DNA of 64,000 bases from Brevundimonas vesicularis NBRC 12165 (GCF_001592205.1 NZ_BCWM01000008.1:1-64000); one strand, 5' to 3'. Shown: positions 53,575-62,733, counted from the stretch's first letter. Notes: generated by a model from the sequence alone, not told the origin. Program-made: numbers and translations.

Positions 53575-55950
53575 TCAGAACCGCGCCGTCAGGGCCAAGC
53601 GGGCGGTGAGCGGTCGTTGCGGCGTGCTGATGTCGCCCGAGGCGTAGAAGGGATTGCCGAAGGTGAAGGTGTCGTCGCTACGATTGAACAGATTGTCCAC
53701 CGACGCCCTGATCGCCCAGCGATCGATCTCCACGCCGACGCCCAGCGAACTGGTCAGATAGCCGGCCGAGGCGCCGGTGGAGGTCGGCGACAGGGCGATA
53801 TCGGTCGGGCCGACATAGCCCAGGCGAAGCTCGGAACGCACCGTCGCATGCGCCAGATGCGCCTCATGCACGACGCCGCCCTGCACGCTGAAATCGGCGA
53901 CCGCGGGCAGGCGTGTGTCGGTCCCCAGCGCGAAACCGGGGTCGGGTCGTGTTAGCTCGGGATCATTGACGACGGCGTGCGCATCCAGCGTCCATGGGCC
54001 GTCGCGCCATTCGACCTCGCCCTCGATGCCGCGATTGCGCCCGTCGCCCAGATTGGCGGTGAAGGGCAGACCCCGGGCGTCGAACCGGTCCGACTGGATG
54101 TTGCGCCAATCGGCGACGAACACCGCGCTTCGCCCCCGCAGTCGCCCTTCGAACAGGGTGAAGCGCGCGCCCGCCTCGCCGGCGACGATCTCGTCCGGCT
54201 TCACACGTCGCGTGGGCTGCTGATCGCCAGCCGGCACGGCGCCGGCGTTGAAGCCCGGCCCGCGATAACCCTCGGTCGCCAGGGCGTAGAAGACGAAGGG
54301 GCCGCGATCGTATTCGATCACCAGACGTGGGGTGATATCGACCAGAGCGTCGTCTCCAGACACCTGCGTCGGATCGCCGTCGGTTTCGCTGCGATGCTCG
54401 ACCCCGATGCGGAACAGGCGCGCGCCGGCCGTGATCTTCAGGCGGTCGCTCAGCGCATAGGCGGCGTCGCCGAACAGAGCCGCCTCGTCCACATGGTCGC
54501 GCCTGTGCTGTCGATAGACCCCCGGCCCGCCCTGCCCGTCCGAGATCGCGACGGTGCGGGTGTGGGTGTATTCCGAGAAGAACAGCCCGGCGCTCCATTT
54601 CAGCCGCGCGCCGAAGTCGCCGTTCAACCGCACCTCATGCACCGCAGCCGACAGGTCGTCGGCCTGGTCCAGCGCCGCTGTTCCCGTGAGCCCGAACAGT
54701 CCGGCCGCAGGCGTCGCATCGTATCGCGCATCGAGGCCGTGCGACTGAACGCTGGACGAGGCCCGCAGTCTCGCCCAGCCCAAATCCCCGTCCACCGAGG
54801 CCCAGACACCGTCGAAATCGTTGCGGCTGGGCTCGATCAGGCTGCGACGACGCGCATAGGGTTGGTCGGCGCCCAGGTTGGCGTACTGGCTGTCGTCGAC
54901 GTCGATGGTCTGGGCCAGGAAGCCCGTCTTCAAGGTCCAGCCGGGGGTCAGACGCAGCAGCGCCGCCGCCCTCAGCCCCTGTCGATGCATGCCGCCGGTA
55001 TTGCTCAGTCCGAGGGCCTCATCATCGACGTAGCCCCCGATCGTCTCGTCATAGCCGACGACCCGGACCGCCAGGCGATCGCGAAGGATCGGGGCGTTGA
55101 TCATTAGCTCGACGGCGTCACCCGGCGCGCCGCCGGCCGTCAGCGCCCCCTCCGCCGTCACGCGACCATAAAAGCCGGTCAGGTCCGGCGCGCGGCTGAC
55201 CATCTGAACGACGCCGCCCATCGAGCCGGCGCCGTAGAGCGCCCCCTGCGGCCCGCGCAGAACCTCGACCCGTTCGATGTCGGCCAGACGCAACGCCGGA
55301 TCGGGCGCGTCGTAAGTCAGGCGCACATCGTCGAGATAGAGCCCGATCAGACTTTGCGCCTGTCCCGCAACGGGTCCGTCCGCCAGGCCGCGAATGAAGA
55401 GCTTGTCGCGCCCCGGCCCCAGGTTTGTGACCGTCAGGCCGGAGACGCGGGCAGCGACGCCGTCTAGGTCGCTGACCCCGGCCCGTTCCAGCGTCACCCC
55501 GTCCAGCGACGACAGGCCATAGGGCGCGCGCGACAGCAGCAGATTGTCCGTGCGTGACGCGGTCACCACGACTTCATCCAGGGTCGTCGGGGTGACGGGC
55601 GCGGGCGGCGCTACGATCGTTCGCGCGACGACAGGCGGCGAGGCGGCGACCCGCACGATCCTGTAGGCGCCGTCGCCGACACGGGTCGCGACACAGTGTG
55701 TGCCCAGCATCAGCCTCGACAGGGCGGCATCGACGGAAAGCCTCCCCCTCACTCCGCGCGTGGGGCCGCATCGCTCGGTTCCGGCGGCGTCGATGCTGAC
55801 GCCCGCCTGCAGACCGAAATCGAGAACGGCGCTCCGCAACGGCTGAGGCGAAACCGACACGTGAAGCGACGAACGCCCTTGGGCCATGCTGATCGACGGC
55901 GTGGTCACACCGCAAACGACGACCAGGGCGCAGAGGAAGGCTCGTACCAA
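53575..55950 (-). CDS. TonB-dependent receptor with N-terminal signalling (STN) domain
   Basis: The 791-residue receptor starts at TTG 55950. A signal peptide is followed by an STN domain (about residues 28-105, LHVSVSPQPLRSAVLDFGLQ), a linker, the plug (TLDEVVVTASRTDN at about 123, RVEVLRGPQGALYGAGSMGG near 210) and a barrel ending in ARLALTARF. The STN domain lets FecA-type receptors signal to FecR and FecI, which are encoded next to it. Substrate is probably an iron chelate or haem, not identifiable here. Confidence 0.93.
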   Translation of the reverse strand: MVRAFLCALVVVCGVTTPSISMAQGRSSLHVSVSPQPLRSAVLDFGLQAGVSIDAAGTERCGPTRGVRGRLSVDAALSRLMLGTHCVATRVGDGAYRIVRVAASPPVVARTIVAPPAPVTPTTLDEVVVTASRTDNLLLSRAPYGLSSLDGVTLERAGVSDLDGVAARVSGLTVTNLGPGRDKLFIRGLADGPVAGQAQSLIGLYLDDVRLTYDAPDPALRLADIERVEVLRGPQGALYGAGSMGGVVQMVSRAPDLTGFYGRVTAEGALTAGGAPGDAVELMINAPILRDRLAVRVVGYDETIGGYVDDEALGLSNTGGMHRQGLRAAALLRLTPGWTLKTGFLAQTIDVDDSQYANLGADQPYARRRSLIEPSRNDFDGVWASVDGDLGWARLRASSSVQSHGLDARYDATPAAGLFGLTGTAALDQADDLSAAVHEVRLNGDFGARLKWSAGLFFSEYTHTRTVAISDGQGGPGVYRQHRRDHVDEAALFGDAAYALSDRLKITAGARLFRIGVEHRSETDGDPTQVSGDDALVDITPRLVIEYDRGPFVFYALATEGYRGPGFNAGAVPAGDQQPTRRVKPDEIVAGEAGARFTLFEGRLRGRSAVFVADWRNIQSDRFDARGLPFTANLGDGRNRGIEGEVEWRDGPWTLDAHAVVNDPELTRPDPGFALGTDTRLPAVADFSVQGGVVHEAHLAHATVRSELRLGYVGPTDIALSPTSTGASAGYLTSSLGVGVEIDRWAIRASVDNLFNRSDDTFTFGNPFYASGDISTPQRPLTARLALTARF

Positions 55951-55971
55951 AAGGCGACGTCCGAAACAGGT

Positions 55972-56943
55972 TCAGCGCCGTTCTAGACGAACCCCTTGCG
56001 GCCCGCGAGTGGCCTTGATCGGCAGGAACCGTTCCAGCCGGCCGATCACCGCCGCTTTGTCATCAAGCACCAGCGTGCCGGAGAAGCGCAGGTTCGCCGC
56101 GTTCGGCGCCACGGTCACCGGCGTGGCGAAGGCGCGGCTGAGGTCGGCGGCGATCTCTCGCAGCGGTCGATCGTCATAGGCCCGTCGCCCCTGGGTCCAG
56201 GCGGCGGCGGTGCGGACATCGACGGGGGCCACGGTCATCCGGTCGTCGGCGTCGTCGCGCTGGACCGACTGACCGACCGTCAGACGCACACGGCGCGCGG
56301 GCTGGTTCAGGTCGCTAACCTCGACCACGCCCCGCAGCACCGCCACCTGGGTGTCATCGGAGGATCTGCGGATGTTGAAGGCCGTGCCGACCACGCGCAC
56401 CTGGCTTTCGCCGACATCGATTAGGAAGGGTCGGCCGGCGTCATGCGCCACGTCGAAGGTCGCTTCGGCCTGATCCATGTGCACCAGACGCCGTCCCCGC
56501 TCCATCTTCACCGCCAGGGTCGAACCGCCGTTGATCTGAAGCCGCGATCCGTCGTCCAGCGTCACCGTCCGCGTTTCGCCGGGTGCGGTGCTGTAGATCA
56601 CGGTCGGGGCGGTTTGCAGCATCGGACCCAGGAAGATCGCCGCGGCGAGGGCCGCAGCCATCGCCGGGACCGCCACCATCCACCGCCGCCCCAGGTCCCT
56701 GCGCCGCTCGCGGTGCATCGACAGGTCGATGACCGGCGCCGGCTGAACGTCGGACAGGTGGCCCGACGCCGCCCACAGCCCCTCGGCCTCGTCGAAGGCG
56801 CGCCGATGGGCCGGGTCTTGATCGAGCCAGGCCGTGGCCGCGTCGATGTCCGCGATCGTCACGTCATCGGCGCGCAGACGCACGACCCAGGCGGCGGCCT
56901 GGGCGGCGATCTCCTCGTCCTTGATGACGTCGTCCTGGGTCAT
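55972..56943 (-). CDS. FecR-type transmembrane anti-sigma/sigma regulator
   Basis: The 323-residue protein has an N-terminal DUF4880 domain (EIAAQAAAWVVRLRADDV, ATAWLDQDPAHRRAFDEAE), a membrane helix near residues 87-106, a FecR domain (TRTVTLDDGSRLQINGGSTLAV) and a C-terminal DUF4974 domain. It should transmit the signal from the STN receptor to the FecI-type factor. The order sigma, fecR, receptor on one strand is standard. Confidence 0.93.
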   Translation of the reverse strand: MTQDDVIKDEEIAAQAAAWVVRLRADDVTIADIDAATAWLDQDPAHRRAFDEAEGLWAASGHLSDVQPAPVIDLSMHRERRRDLGRRWMVAVPAMAAALAAAIFLGPMLQTAPTVIYSTAPGETRTVTLDDGSRLQINGGSTLAVKMERGRRLVHMDQAEATFDVAHDAGRPFLIDVGESQVRVVGTAFNIRRSSDDTQVAVLRGVVEVSDLNQPARRVRLTVGQSVQRDDADDRMTVAPVDVRTAAAWTQGRRAYDDRPLREIAADLSRAFATPVTVAPNAANLRFSGTLVLDDKAAVIGRLERFLPIKATRGPQGVRLERR

Positions 56944-57028
56944 GATCCGGTCCGGGCCCGAGCGGGCTTTGGGGGAGAGACGACGCGGTCGCGCCGCATC
57001 CTCAATGAAAAATGGCGAAATCCGGTCG

Positions 57029-57592
57029 TCATGGCCAACCGACCCGCAGCAGCAGTGCCTTCAGCGAGGCGGAAACGTATTTCTCGACCGCGCTGCGCGA
57101 GACGCCCATCCGCTCGGCGACCTCGGCCTGGCTGAGCCCGGCCATCTTGTGCAGACGGAAGGCCTCTGCGGCCTTGGGCGGCATCCGATCAATCGCGGCG
57201 ACCACCTTTTCCAGCTTCAAGCGGGCCCACACGGCGTCCTCGGCCGACGGCGCATCCTGAGCTTCGGCCGCGTCATCGATAGCGGAAGCGCGCCGCCATT
57301 CCAGATCGCGCGCGCCGGCACGACGCTGCGCCTTGGACGCATCCAGGGCCAGATTGGCGGCGATGCGATAGAGGAAGGCCTGCGGGTGGCGGACCTCGGC
57401 GGCGGCCTCCTCGGTCATGGATTGCAGCCGCACCCAGACATCCTGCGCCAGATCTTCGGCCGCAGCCGACGATCCCGTGCGCGCCGTCAGAAAGCGCACC
57501 AGGGCCGGGCGGCTGTCCAGCCACGCGTCCTCCAGGGCTTGCCGCGCCGGTCGGCTTGGGTCGTGCTGAGGGGGACCGGAAGAGGCGTTCAC
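57029..57592 (-). CDS. FecI-type ECF sigma factor
   Basis: The 187-residue sigma factor has region 2 (AAEDLAQDVWVRLQSMTEEAA, QAFLYRIAANLALD) and region 4 (MPPKAAEAFRLHKMAGLSQAEVAERMGVSRSAVEKYV), both typical of FecI. It starts at GTG 57592; longer frames overlap the divergent gene. With FecR and the STN receptor it forms a cell-surface signalling system, probably iron responsive. Confidence 0.9.
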   Translation of the reverse strand: MNASSGPPQHDPSRPARQALEDAWLDSRPALVRFLTARTGSSAAAEDLAQDVWVRLQSMTEEAAAEVRHPQAFLYRIAANLALDASKAQRRAGARDLEWRRASAIDDAAEAQDAPSAEDAVWARLKLEKVVAAIDRMPPKAAEAFRLHKMAGLSQAEVAERMGVSRSAVEKYVSASLKALLLRVGWP

Positions 57593-57713
57593 CAGCCCAT
57601 CGTGGGTTGCTGCGCCCTCTGCGGCAACCGCGATTGCGACGGCGAAAGATTTTTTTGTGGGGGTCGCCGCACCGCGTCGTCTCTGGCCCGAAGTCCCCTG
57701 GCCCGAGGCCCGC

Positions 57714-58400
57714 ATGTTTCCACTCCGCCTGCCCGAAGACGCCGATCCGGTTCGGCCGCGCGCGCGCCGCACGCTGTCGTCGCGCATCGTTCGGTTCGAC
57801 GACCCCTGCCGAGGCGAACGTCGCCGCGTGGAGCAGTTCATCGAGGCGGCCTATGCCGACGCCTATGGCGGCCAGATCCAGGCCCATTTCCCGACCCTGA
57901 TGAGCGTTCAGGACGAGGCGGGCGTCATCTACGCCGCCGTCGGCTTCCGGCACGCCGCCGAGGCGCCTCTGTATCTCGAGCAGTATCTGGACGGCTCCGT
58001 CGAGACCGTGCTGAGCCAGGCCATCGGCGCCGTCATCGACCGCACGCAGGTGGTCGAGATCGGCAGCCTGGCCTCCAGTGGACAGGGCGCGACCGTCTTC
58101 CTGTTCGCCGCCATGGCCCATCATCTGCAGTCCGAAGGTCTGAGGTTCGCCGTCGCCACCGCGACCGACGAACTGCGCCGCATCTTCCACAAGGCCGGTC
58201 TGGGCGCGCTTCAACTTGCGCGCGCCGATCCGCGCCGCCTCGACGACGGCGGCGGCAGCTGGGGCGCCTATTATCAGACCGATCCGGTGGTGCTGGCCGG
58301 CTCGATCGACGCAGCGACCGCGCCGCTGGATCACTTCTCCGAAACGGCGCCGGTCGGACGGGCCGTCCGCACCCGCCTGCACTACGAGGATCGCTCATGA
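57714..58400 (+). CDS. Thermostable-hemolysin-family protein (GNAT-like)
   Basis: The 228-residue protein belongs to the T_hemolysin family. FIEAAYADAYGGQIQAHFPT and VIYAAVGFRHAAEAPLYLEQ are family patterns, and TQVVEIGSLASSGQGATVFL through ATATDELRRIFHKAGL resembles the acyl-CoA or acyl-ACP binding core of GNAT/LuxI-like acyltransferases. I read it as an acyltransferase rather than a toxin; no signal peptide is present. ATG 57714 has GAGG 5 bases upstream. First gene of a coupled cluster, divergent from fecI. Confidence 0.8.
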   Translation: MFPLRLPEDADPVRPRARRTLSSRIVRFDDPCRGERRRVEQFIEAAYADAYGGQIQAHFPTLMSVQDEAGVIYAAVGFRHAAEAPLYLEQYLDGSVETVLSQAIGAVIDRTQVVEIGSLASSGQGATVFLFAAMAHHLQSEGLRFAVATATDELRRIFHKAGLGALQLARADPRRLDDGGGSWGAYYQTDPVVLAGSIDAATAPLDHFSETAPVGRAVRTRLHYEDRS

Positions 58401-59821
58401 GCGCCGTTCTGGACGCCCTGTCGCGTCGCGCCCGCGCCACGCCCGATGATGTGATGATCCAGTGGGCCGAAGGTTCGCTGACGGCGGCCGAACTCCTGGC
58501 GCAGGTCGGTCAGCTCGCGGCCGCCTTGGCCGACGACCGGTCTCCGGTCGGGGTCCTGCTCGACAACGGGCCGGCCTGGGTCGTCGTCGATCTGGCGTTG
58601 ATCCTCGCCCAGCGGCCGAGCGTGCCGATCCCGCCCTTCTTCACGGCCGCTCAACGCGATCACGCCCTGGCCGACGCCGGCGCGGGGCTGCTGATCACGC
58701 CGGGCGCTCCGGGCGAATTGACGGCGGGCGGCTCGCCGATCCGGTTGACGCCGACAGGGCTGCCGGTGCGCGATCTGCATCCCGGCACGGCCAAGATCAC
58801 CTACACCTCCGGCTCGACCGGCGCGCCCAAAGGCGTCTGTTTGTCGCAGGATCAGATGGAGGCGGTCGCCGCCTCTCTGGTTCAGGTCCTGGGCCGCGAT
58901 CGCGCCGGGCTGCATCTGCCGGTGCTGCCGCTGGCGGTGCTGCTGGAGAATGTCGCCGGCCTCTATGCGACGCTTCTGGCCGGCGGCCGCTATCACGCCG
59001 CCAGCCTGGCCGAGGCGGGGATGGGCGAGGCCTTCCGCCCCGACTTTGCGCGCCTTCTGACCACTGTTGTCCAGACCGGCGCCACGACCCTGATCCTGGT
59101 TCCCGAACTGCTGCGCGGCCTGATCGCCGCCCAAGGCGCGATGCGGCTGGATCATCGGCTGGAGATGATCGCGGTCGGCGGCGCCCGGGTGTCCCCGGCC
59201 CTGCTGGAGGCCGCCGCCAACGCCGGCCTGCCCGTGGTCGAGGGCTATGGCCTCAGCGAATGCGCCTCGGTCGTGGCGCTCAACAGCCCGGACGACGCCC
59301 GCCCCGGCACGGTCGGCCGGCCCCTGCCTCACCTTGATGTCCATCTGGCCGACGACGGCGAAATCCTGGTCTCGCCCCATCCCTTCCTCGGCTATGTCGG
59401 CCAGGCGCCCGCGCCGGAGCGTCTGCACACAGGCGACATCGGCCGCTTCGACGCCGACGGACGGCTCAGCATCGAAGGTCGCAAGGCCAACACCCTGATC
59501 ACCGCCTTCGGCCGCAACGTCGCGCCTGAATGGGTCGAAAGCGAGCTTCTGGCCGAGCCGCAGATCCTTCAGGCCATGGTAATGGGCGAGGCGCAGGCGT
59601 CGTTGTCGGCCCTGATCGTGGCGACGCCCAACGCCGACCCGGCCCAGATCGAGGCCGCCGTCGCACGCGCCAACGCCCGCCTGCCCGACTACGCCCGCAT
59701 CGGCGACTGGCGTCTGGTGCCGCCCTTCGATCCCGCCGCCGGTCAGGTCACCGCCAACGGTCGTCCGCGTCGCGAGACCCTGCTGCGCACCTACGCCCCC
59801 TCCCCCTCGCAAGCCGCCTGA
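58397..59821 (+). CDS. AMP-binding (ANL superfamily) protein with altered catalytic Lys motif
   Basis: The 474-residue protein has the P-loop YTSGSTGAPKG near residues 136-146, the motif GYGLSECASV near 283, and HTGDIGRF near 345 with RKANTLITAFGRNVAPEWVE in the hinge. The C-terminal A10 motif, normally NGK-x-x-R, reads TANGRPRR near 460: the Lys that completes adenylation is Arg. It may therefore make or hold acyl adenylate poorly, or use a pre-activated substrate. ATGA overlap with the preceding gene. Confidence 0.87.
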   Translation: MSAVLDALSRRARATPDDVMIQWAEGSLTAAELLAQVGQLAAALADDRSPVGVLLDNGPAWVVVDLALILAQRPSVPIPPFFTAAQRDHALADAGAGLLITPGAPGELTAGGSPIRLTPTGLPVRDLHPGTAKITYTSGSTGAPKGVCLSQDQMEAVAASLVQVLGRDRAGLHLPVLPLAVLLENVAGLYATLLAGGRYHAASLAEAGMGEAFRPDFARLLTTVVQTGATTLILVPELLRGLIAAQGAMRLDHRLEMIAVGGARVSPALLEAAANAGLPVVEGYGLSECASVVALNSPDDARPGTVGRPLPHLDVHLADDGEILVSPHPFLGYVGQAPAPERLHTGDIGRFDADGRLSIEGRKANTLITAFGRNVAPEWVESELLAEPQILQAMVMGEAQASLSALIVATPNADPAQIEAAVARANARLPDYARIGDWRLVPPFDPAAGQVTANGRPRRETLLRTYAPSPSQAA

Positions 59822-59829
59822 GAGTTCGC

Positions 59830-60507
59830 ATGTCGTTTTTTGAAACCCTGGTCGCCGCGACCGCAACCGAGCGGGCCGCCTTCGCCGCCATCCCCCAGAT
59901 CAGGGACGGTCTGGCCGGCCGCATCAGTCGCGACACCTACGTCGCCTATCTGGCCCAGGCCTATCACCACGTCCGCCACACCGTGCCGCTGATGCAGGCC
60001 GCCCGGGCGCGGCTGAGCGATGACCACGCCGTCTTCAAGGCCGCGCTCGACGACTATATCGCCGAGGAAACCGGCCACGAGCAGTGGATACTGAATGACA
60101 TCCGCGCCGCCGGCGGCGACCCCGATCAGACCGTGCATGACGGCCCGAACGTCGCGACCGAACTGATGGTGGCCTACGCCTATGACACCATACAGCGCAT
60201 CAATCCGATGGCCTTCTTCGGCATGGTCTATGTGCTGGAGGGCACCAGCATCCAGCTGGCCAGCGTCGGGGCGGAGGCCGTGCAGCACAGCCTCGGCCTG
60301 CCGCCCGCCGCCTTCACCTATCTGATCTCTCATGGGGCTCTGGATCAGGACCACATCCTGTTCCTCAAGCAACTGCTGGACGGAGTGTCGAACGCCGACG
60401 ACCGCGCCGCCATCGTCCACATGGCCAAGGTGATGTTCGGCCTGTTCGGCGGGGTCTTCGCCTCCATCCCCCACATCGCAGCGCGGGAGACGGTCGATGC
60501 AGTTTGA
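59830..60507 (+). CDS. Haem-oxygenase-like diiron protein (TenA/PqqC-like fold)
   Basis: The 225-residue helical protein fits the iron-containing redox enzyme family (HDO). Candidate metal ligands are the Glu and His of EETGHEQW near residues 78-85, a Glu in YVLEGTS near 138, and the Asp and His of HGALDQDHILFL near 170-181. Relatives include UndA and N-oxygenases that work on activated or free carboxylates with O2. It is 8 bases after the AMP-binding gene and overlaps the SDR gene by 11 bases. Confidence 0.85.
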   Translation: MSFFETLVAATATERAAFAAIPQIRDGLAGRISRDTYVAYLAQAYHHVRHTVPLMQAARARLSDDHAVFKAALDDYIAEETGHEQWILNDIRAAGGDPDQTVHDGPNVATELMVAYAYDTIQRINPMAFFGMVYVLEGTSIQLASVGAEAVQHSLGLPPAAFTYLISHGALDQDHILFLKQLLDGVSNADDRAAIVHMAKVMFGLFGGVFASIPHIAARETVDAV

Positions 60508-61249
60508 GGATCGCAACATCCTGGTCACCGGCGGCTCCGGCGCCTTGGGGCGTCGCGTGGTCGAGCGGATCGAGCGCGAGGGCGGTCGGGTTACGATCGT
60601 CGCTCGCGCGCCGGTGGCGGGCCATCACACCTTGGTGGGCGATCTATCGAGCCCGCAGGGCCTCGACCGGGTCGCCGAACAGGCCGGCGGCCGCGCCTGG
60701 GACATTCTGATCAATATCGCCGGAATCCAGCATTTCGGCCCGCTGGAACAGCAGACGCCCGAGCATCTGCTGGCGACCTATATGGTCAATCTGGTCGCGC
60801 CGGCGCGTCTGGCCCAAGCCGCCCTGCCCGGCATGAAGGCGCGCAAACACGGCCAGATCGCCAACGTCGGCTCCATTTTCGGCTCGATCAACTTCGCCCA
60901 CTTCGCCAGCTATTCCAGCGCCAAGGCCGGGATGCGAGCGCTCAGCCAATCGCTGCGCCGCGAACTGGCCGGCACAGGCGTCGGCGTAACCTATGTCGCG
61001 CCCCGCGCGGTGGCCACGCCGTTCAACTCCGCCAAGGTCGACGAATATGCGCGCCTCACCGGCATGGCCATCGACGATCCGGACCCGATCGCCGACCGCA
61101 TCGTCGCCGCCATCCGCTCAGATCGCCGCGACGTCTATCTTGGCTTCCCCGAAAGCCTGTTCGTCCGCCTCAACGCCCTGGCGCCCGGCCTGATCGACGG
61201 GGCCCTGAAGTCCAACGACCTGAAGGCCCGCGCCCTGTTCGCCGGCTGA
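60497..61249 (+). CDS. SDR-family oxidoreductase
   Basis: The 250-residue Rossmann enzyme has TGGSGALGRRVVERI near residues 11-25, NIAGIQHF near 76, and Tyr-x3-Lys in YSSAKAGMRAL near 140. It completes the four-gene coupled set with the hemolysin-like, AMP-binding and diiron genes. Substrate unknown, presumably the acyl product of the cluster. Confidence 0.9.
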   Translation: MQFEDRNILVTGGSGALGRRVVERIEREGGRVTIVARAPVAGHHTLVGDLSSPQGLDRVAEQAGGRAWDILINIAGIQHFGPLEQQTPEHLLATYMVNLVAPARLAQAALPGMKARKHGQIANVGSIFGSINFAHFASYSSAKAGMRALSQSLRRELAGTGVGVTYVAPRAVATPFNSAKVDEYARLTGMAIDDPDPIADRIVAAIRSDRRDVYLGFPESLFVRLNALAPGLIDGALKSNDLKARALFAG

Positions 61250-61276
61250 ACCACAAAACAAAAGGAGAGACACGCC

Positions 61277-61924
61277 ATGAAGACCGCCTTGTTCGCCCTG
61301 GCCCTGATGGCCGCCCCCCTGACGGTCGCCTCCGTCGCCCATGCCGACGCCTGCGACGACCGCGCGCGCGGTCTCCAGCAGTCGTGGGACCATGTGAACT
61401 TCGAAGTTCCGCAAGGCGTTCGAATGGCGGAAATGGCTAGGCTGAACACCCAGGCCGACGCCGTCGTGGCCCAATGCCCCAACCGCGCTGAACCTCTGGT
61501 CTGGGACGCCATCATCACCGCTTCGGAAGCGGGATTGAAGGGCGGTATCGGCGCCCTGGGCCTCGTGCGTGAGGCGCGCTCCGAACTGGAACAGGCCGAG
61601 CGGATCAACCCGCGCGCGCTGAACGGCTCGGTCTATGTCAGCCTCGGTTCGCTCTACGCCCAGGTGCCGGGCGCCCCGATCGGTTTCGGCAACCGCCAGC
61701 GCGCCCGCGACTACCTCCAGCGCGGTCTGGCCATGGCGCCCAACGACGTCGACGCCAACTTCTTCATGGGCGATCTGCTGGTGCGTGAACACGACTGGAA
61801 CGGCGCCGCCCGCTATCTGCAAAAGGCTATCGACGCCCCCGTCCGTCCCGGTCGCGCCGTCGCCGACCGCGGTCGCAAGGCCGAGGCCCGCGCCCTGCTC
61901 GTCCGCGCCCAGCAGCATCACTGA
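61277..61924 (+). CDS. Exported TPR-containing protein
   Basis: The 215-residue protein has a signal peptide (MKTALFALALMAAPLTVASV, cleavage after AHA), then TPR-like helices: EQAERINPRALNGSVYVSLG and RDYLQRGLAMAPNDVDANFF with the next pair. AGGAGA is 9 bases upstream of the ATG. It follows the SDR gene by 27 bases and may belong to the same transcript. Role unknown. Confidence 0.85.
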   Translation: MKTALFALALMAAPLTVASVAHADACDDRARGLQQSWDHVNFEVPQGVRMAEMARLNTQADAVVAQCPNRAEPLVWDAIITASEAGLKGGIGALGLVREARSELEQAERINPRALNGSVYVSLGSLYAQVPGAPIGFGNRQRARDYLQRGLAMAPNDVDANFFMGDLLVREHDWNGAARYLQKAIDAPVRPGRAVADRGRKAEARALLVRAQQHH

Positions 61925-61935
61925 ACAGATCCATC

Positions 61936-62565
61936 ATGAGCCCTGTTTCCCCCGCCCTGTCGCTCGACGTCGTTCAACGCCGTCGCAAATGGTTCGCCGG
62001 CCTTGCTCTGCTCGCCCTCATCGCCCTGACCGCCAGCGTCCGCTCGGTCGCCGCTTTCAACGGCGAATGGCATGAGGGCGTCGAGACCCTGGGCCTGGCT
62101 GCCATCATCGTCGCCATCGTCGGCCGCGCCTGGTGCTCGCTCTATATCGGCGGACGCAAGAAGGCCGAGATCGTCGACCGCGGCCCCTATTCCATCACGC
62201 GCAACCCGCTCTATCTCTTCAGCTTCATCGGCGCCTTCGGCGTCGGCGCCCAGACCGGCAGCGTGACGATCGGCGCGATCTTCGCCGTGGCGACCTTCCT
62301 GGTCTTCCTGCGCACGGTCGGTCGCGAAGAGGCCTGGCTGGCCGAACATTTCGGCGCGCCCTACGCCGCCTACTGCGCCCGCACGCCGCGCTTCCTGCCC
62401 AATCCCGCCCGCTGGCGCGACGCCGAGGAACTGACCATCCGTCCCGCCTTCTTCGTCCGCACCCTGCGCGACGGCCTGGTCTTCCTCGCCGCCATCCCCG
62501 TCATGGAGGGCATCGAGCACCTGCAGTCATCAGGGTTGATCGGCTTTCCGATCAGTCTGTTCTGA
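61936..62565 (+). CDS. Isoprenylcysteine carboxyl methyltransferase-like membrane protein
   Basis: The 209-residue membrane protein has four or five hydrophobic helices and the ICMT/PEMT signature GPYSITRNPLYLF near residues 82-94, with REEAWLAEHFGAPYAAYCA near 135. Bacterial members are methyltransferases of uncertain substrate. It starts 11 bases after the TPR gene and ends 24 bases before the tRNA. It might tailor the product of the upstream cluster. Confidence 0.85.
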   Translation: MSPVSPALSLDVVQRRRKWFAGLALLALIALTASVRSVAAFNGEWHEGVETLGLAAIIVAIVGRAWCSLYIGGRKKAEIVDRGPYSITRNPLYLFSFIGAFGVGAQTGSVTIGAIFAVATFLVFLRTVGREEAWLAEHFGAPYAAYCARTPRFLPNPARWRDAEELTIRPAFFVRTLRDGLVFLAAIPVMEGIEHLQSSGLIGFPISLF

Positions 62566-62588
62566 TCCAGTTCGTGATCGACTTGAAA

Positions 62589-62675
62589 TGGTGCGGGCGG
62601 CCGGGCTTGAACCGGCAAGGACTTTCGTCCGGCAGATTTTAAGTCTGCTGCGTCTACCAGTTTCGCCACGCCCGC
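62589..62675 (-). tRNA. tRNA-Leu (UAA anticodon)
   Basis: Reading the minus strand, a 7-bp acceptor GCGGGCG/CGCCCGC, D-arm with GGTAGACGC, anticodon stem CAGAC...ATCTG with loop CTTAAAA (anticodon TAA), a long variable arm typical of leucine tRNAs, T-loop GGTTCAAGC and an encoded CCA. A TrmL homologue for the wobble base of this tRNA is in the window. Confidence 0.95.
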
Positions 62676-62733
62676 AGCCCGGTCTGGCCCGGTTTGGCTC
62701 CTATAGACGGAACCGGGCCGGGTCTCCAAGTCG

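Noticed and set aside
57714..58400. Secreted pore-forming haemolysin
   Set aside because: No signal peptide or membrane-active region; the pattern is GNAT-like and the neighbours are biosynthetic.
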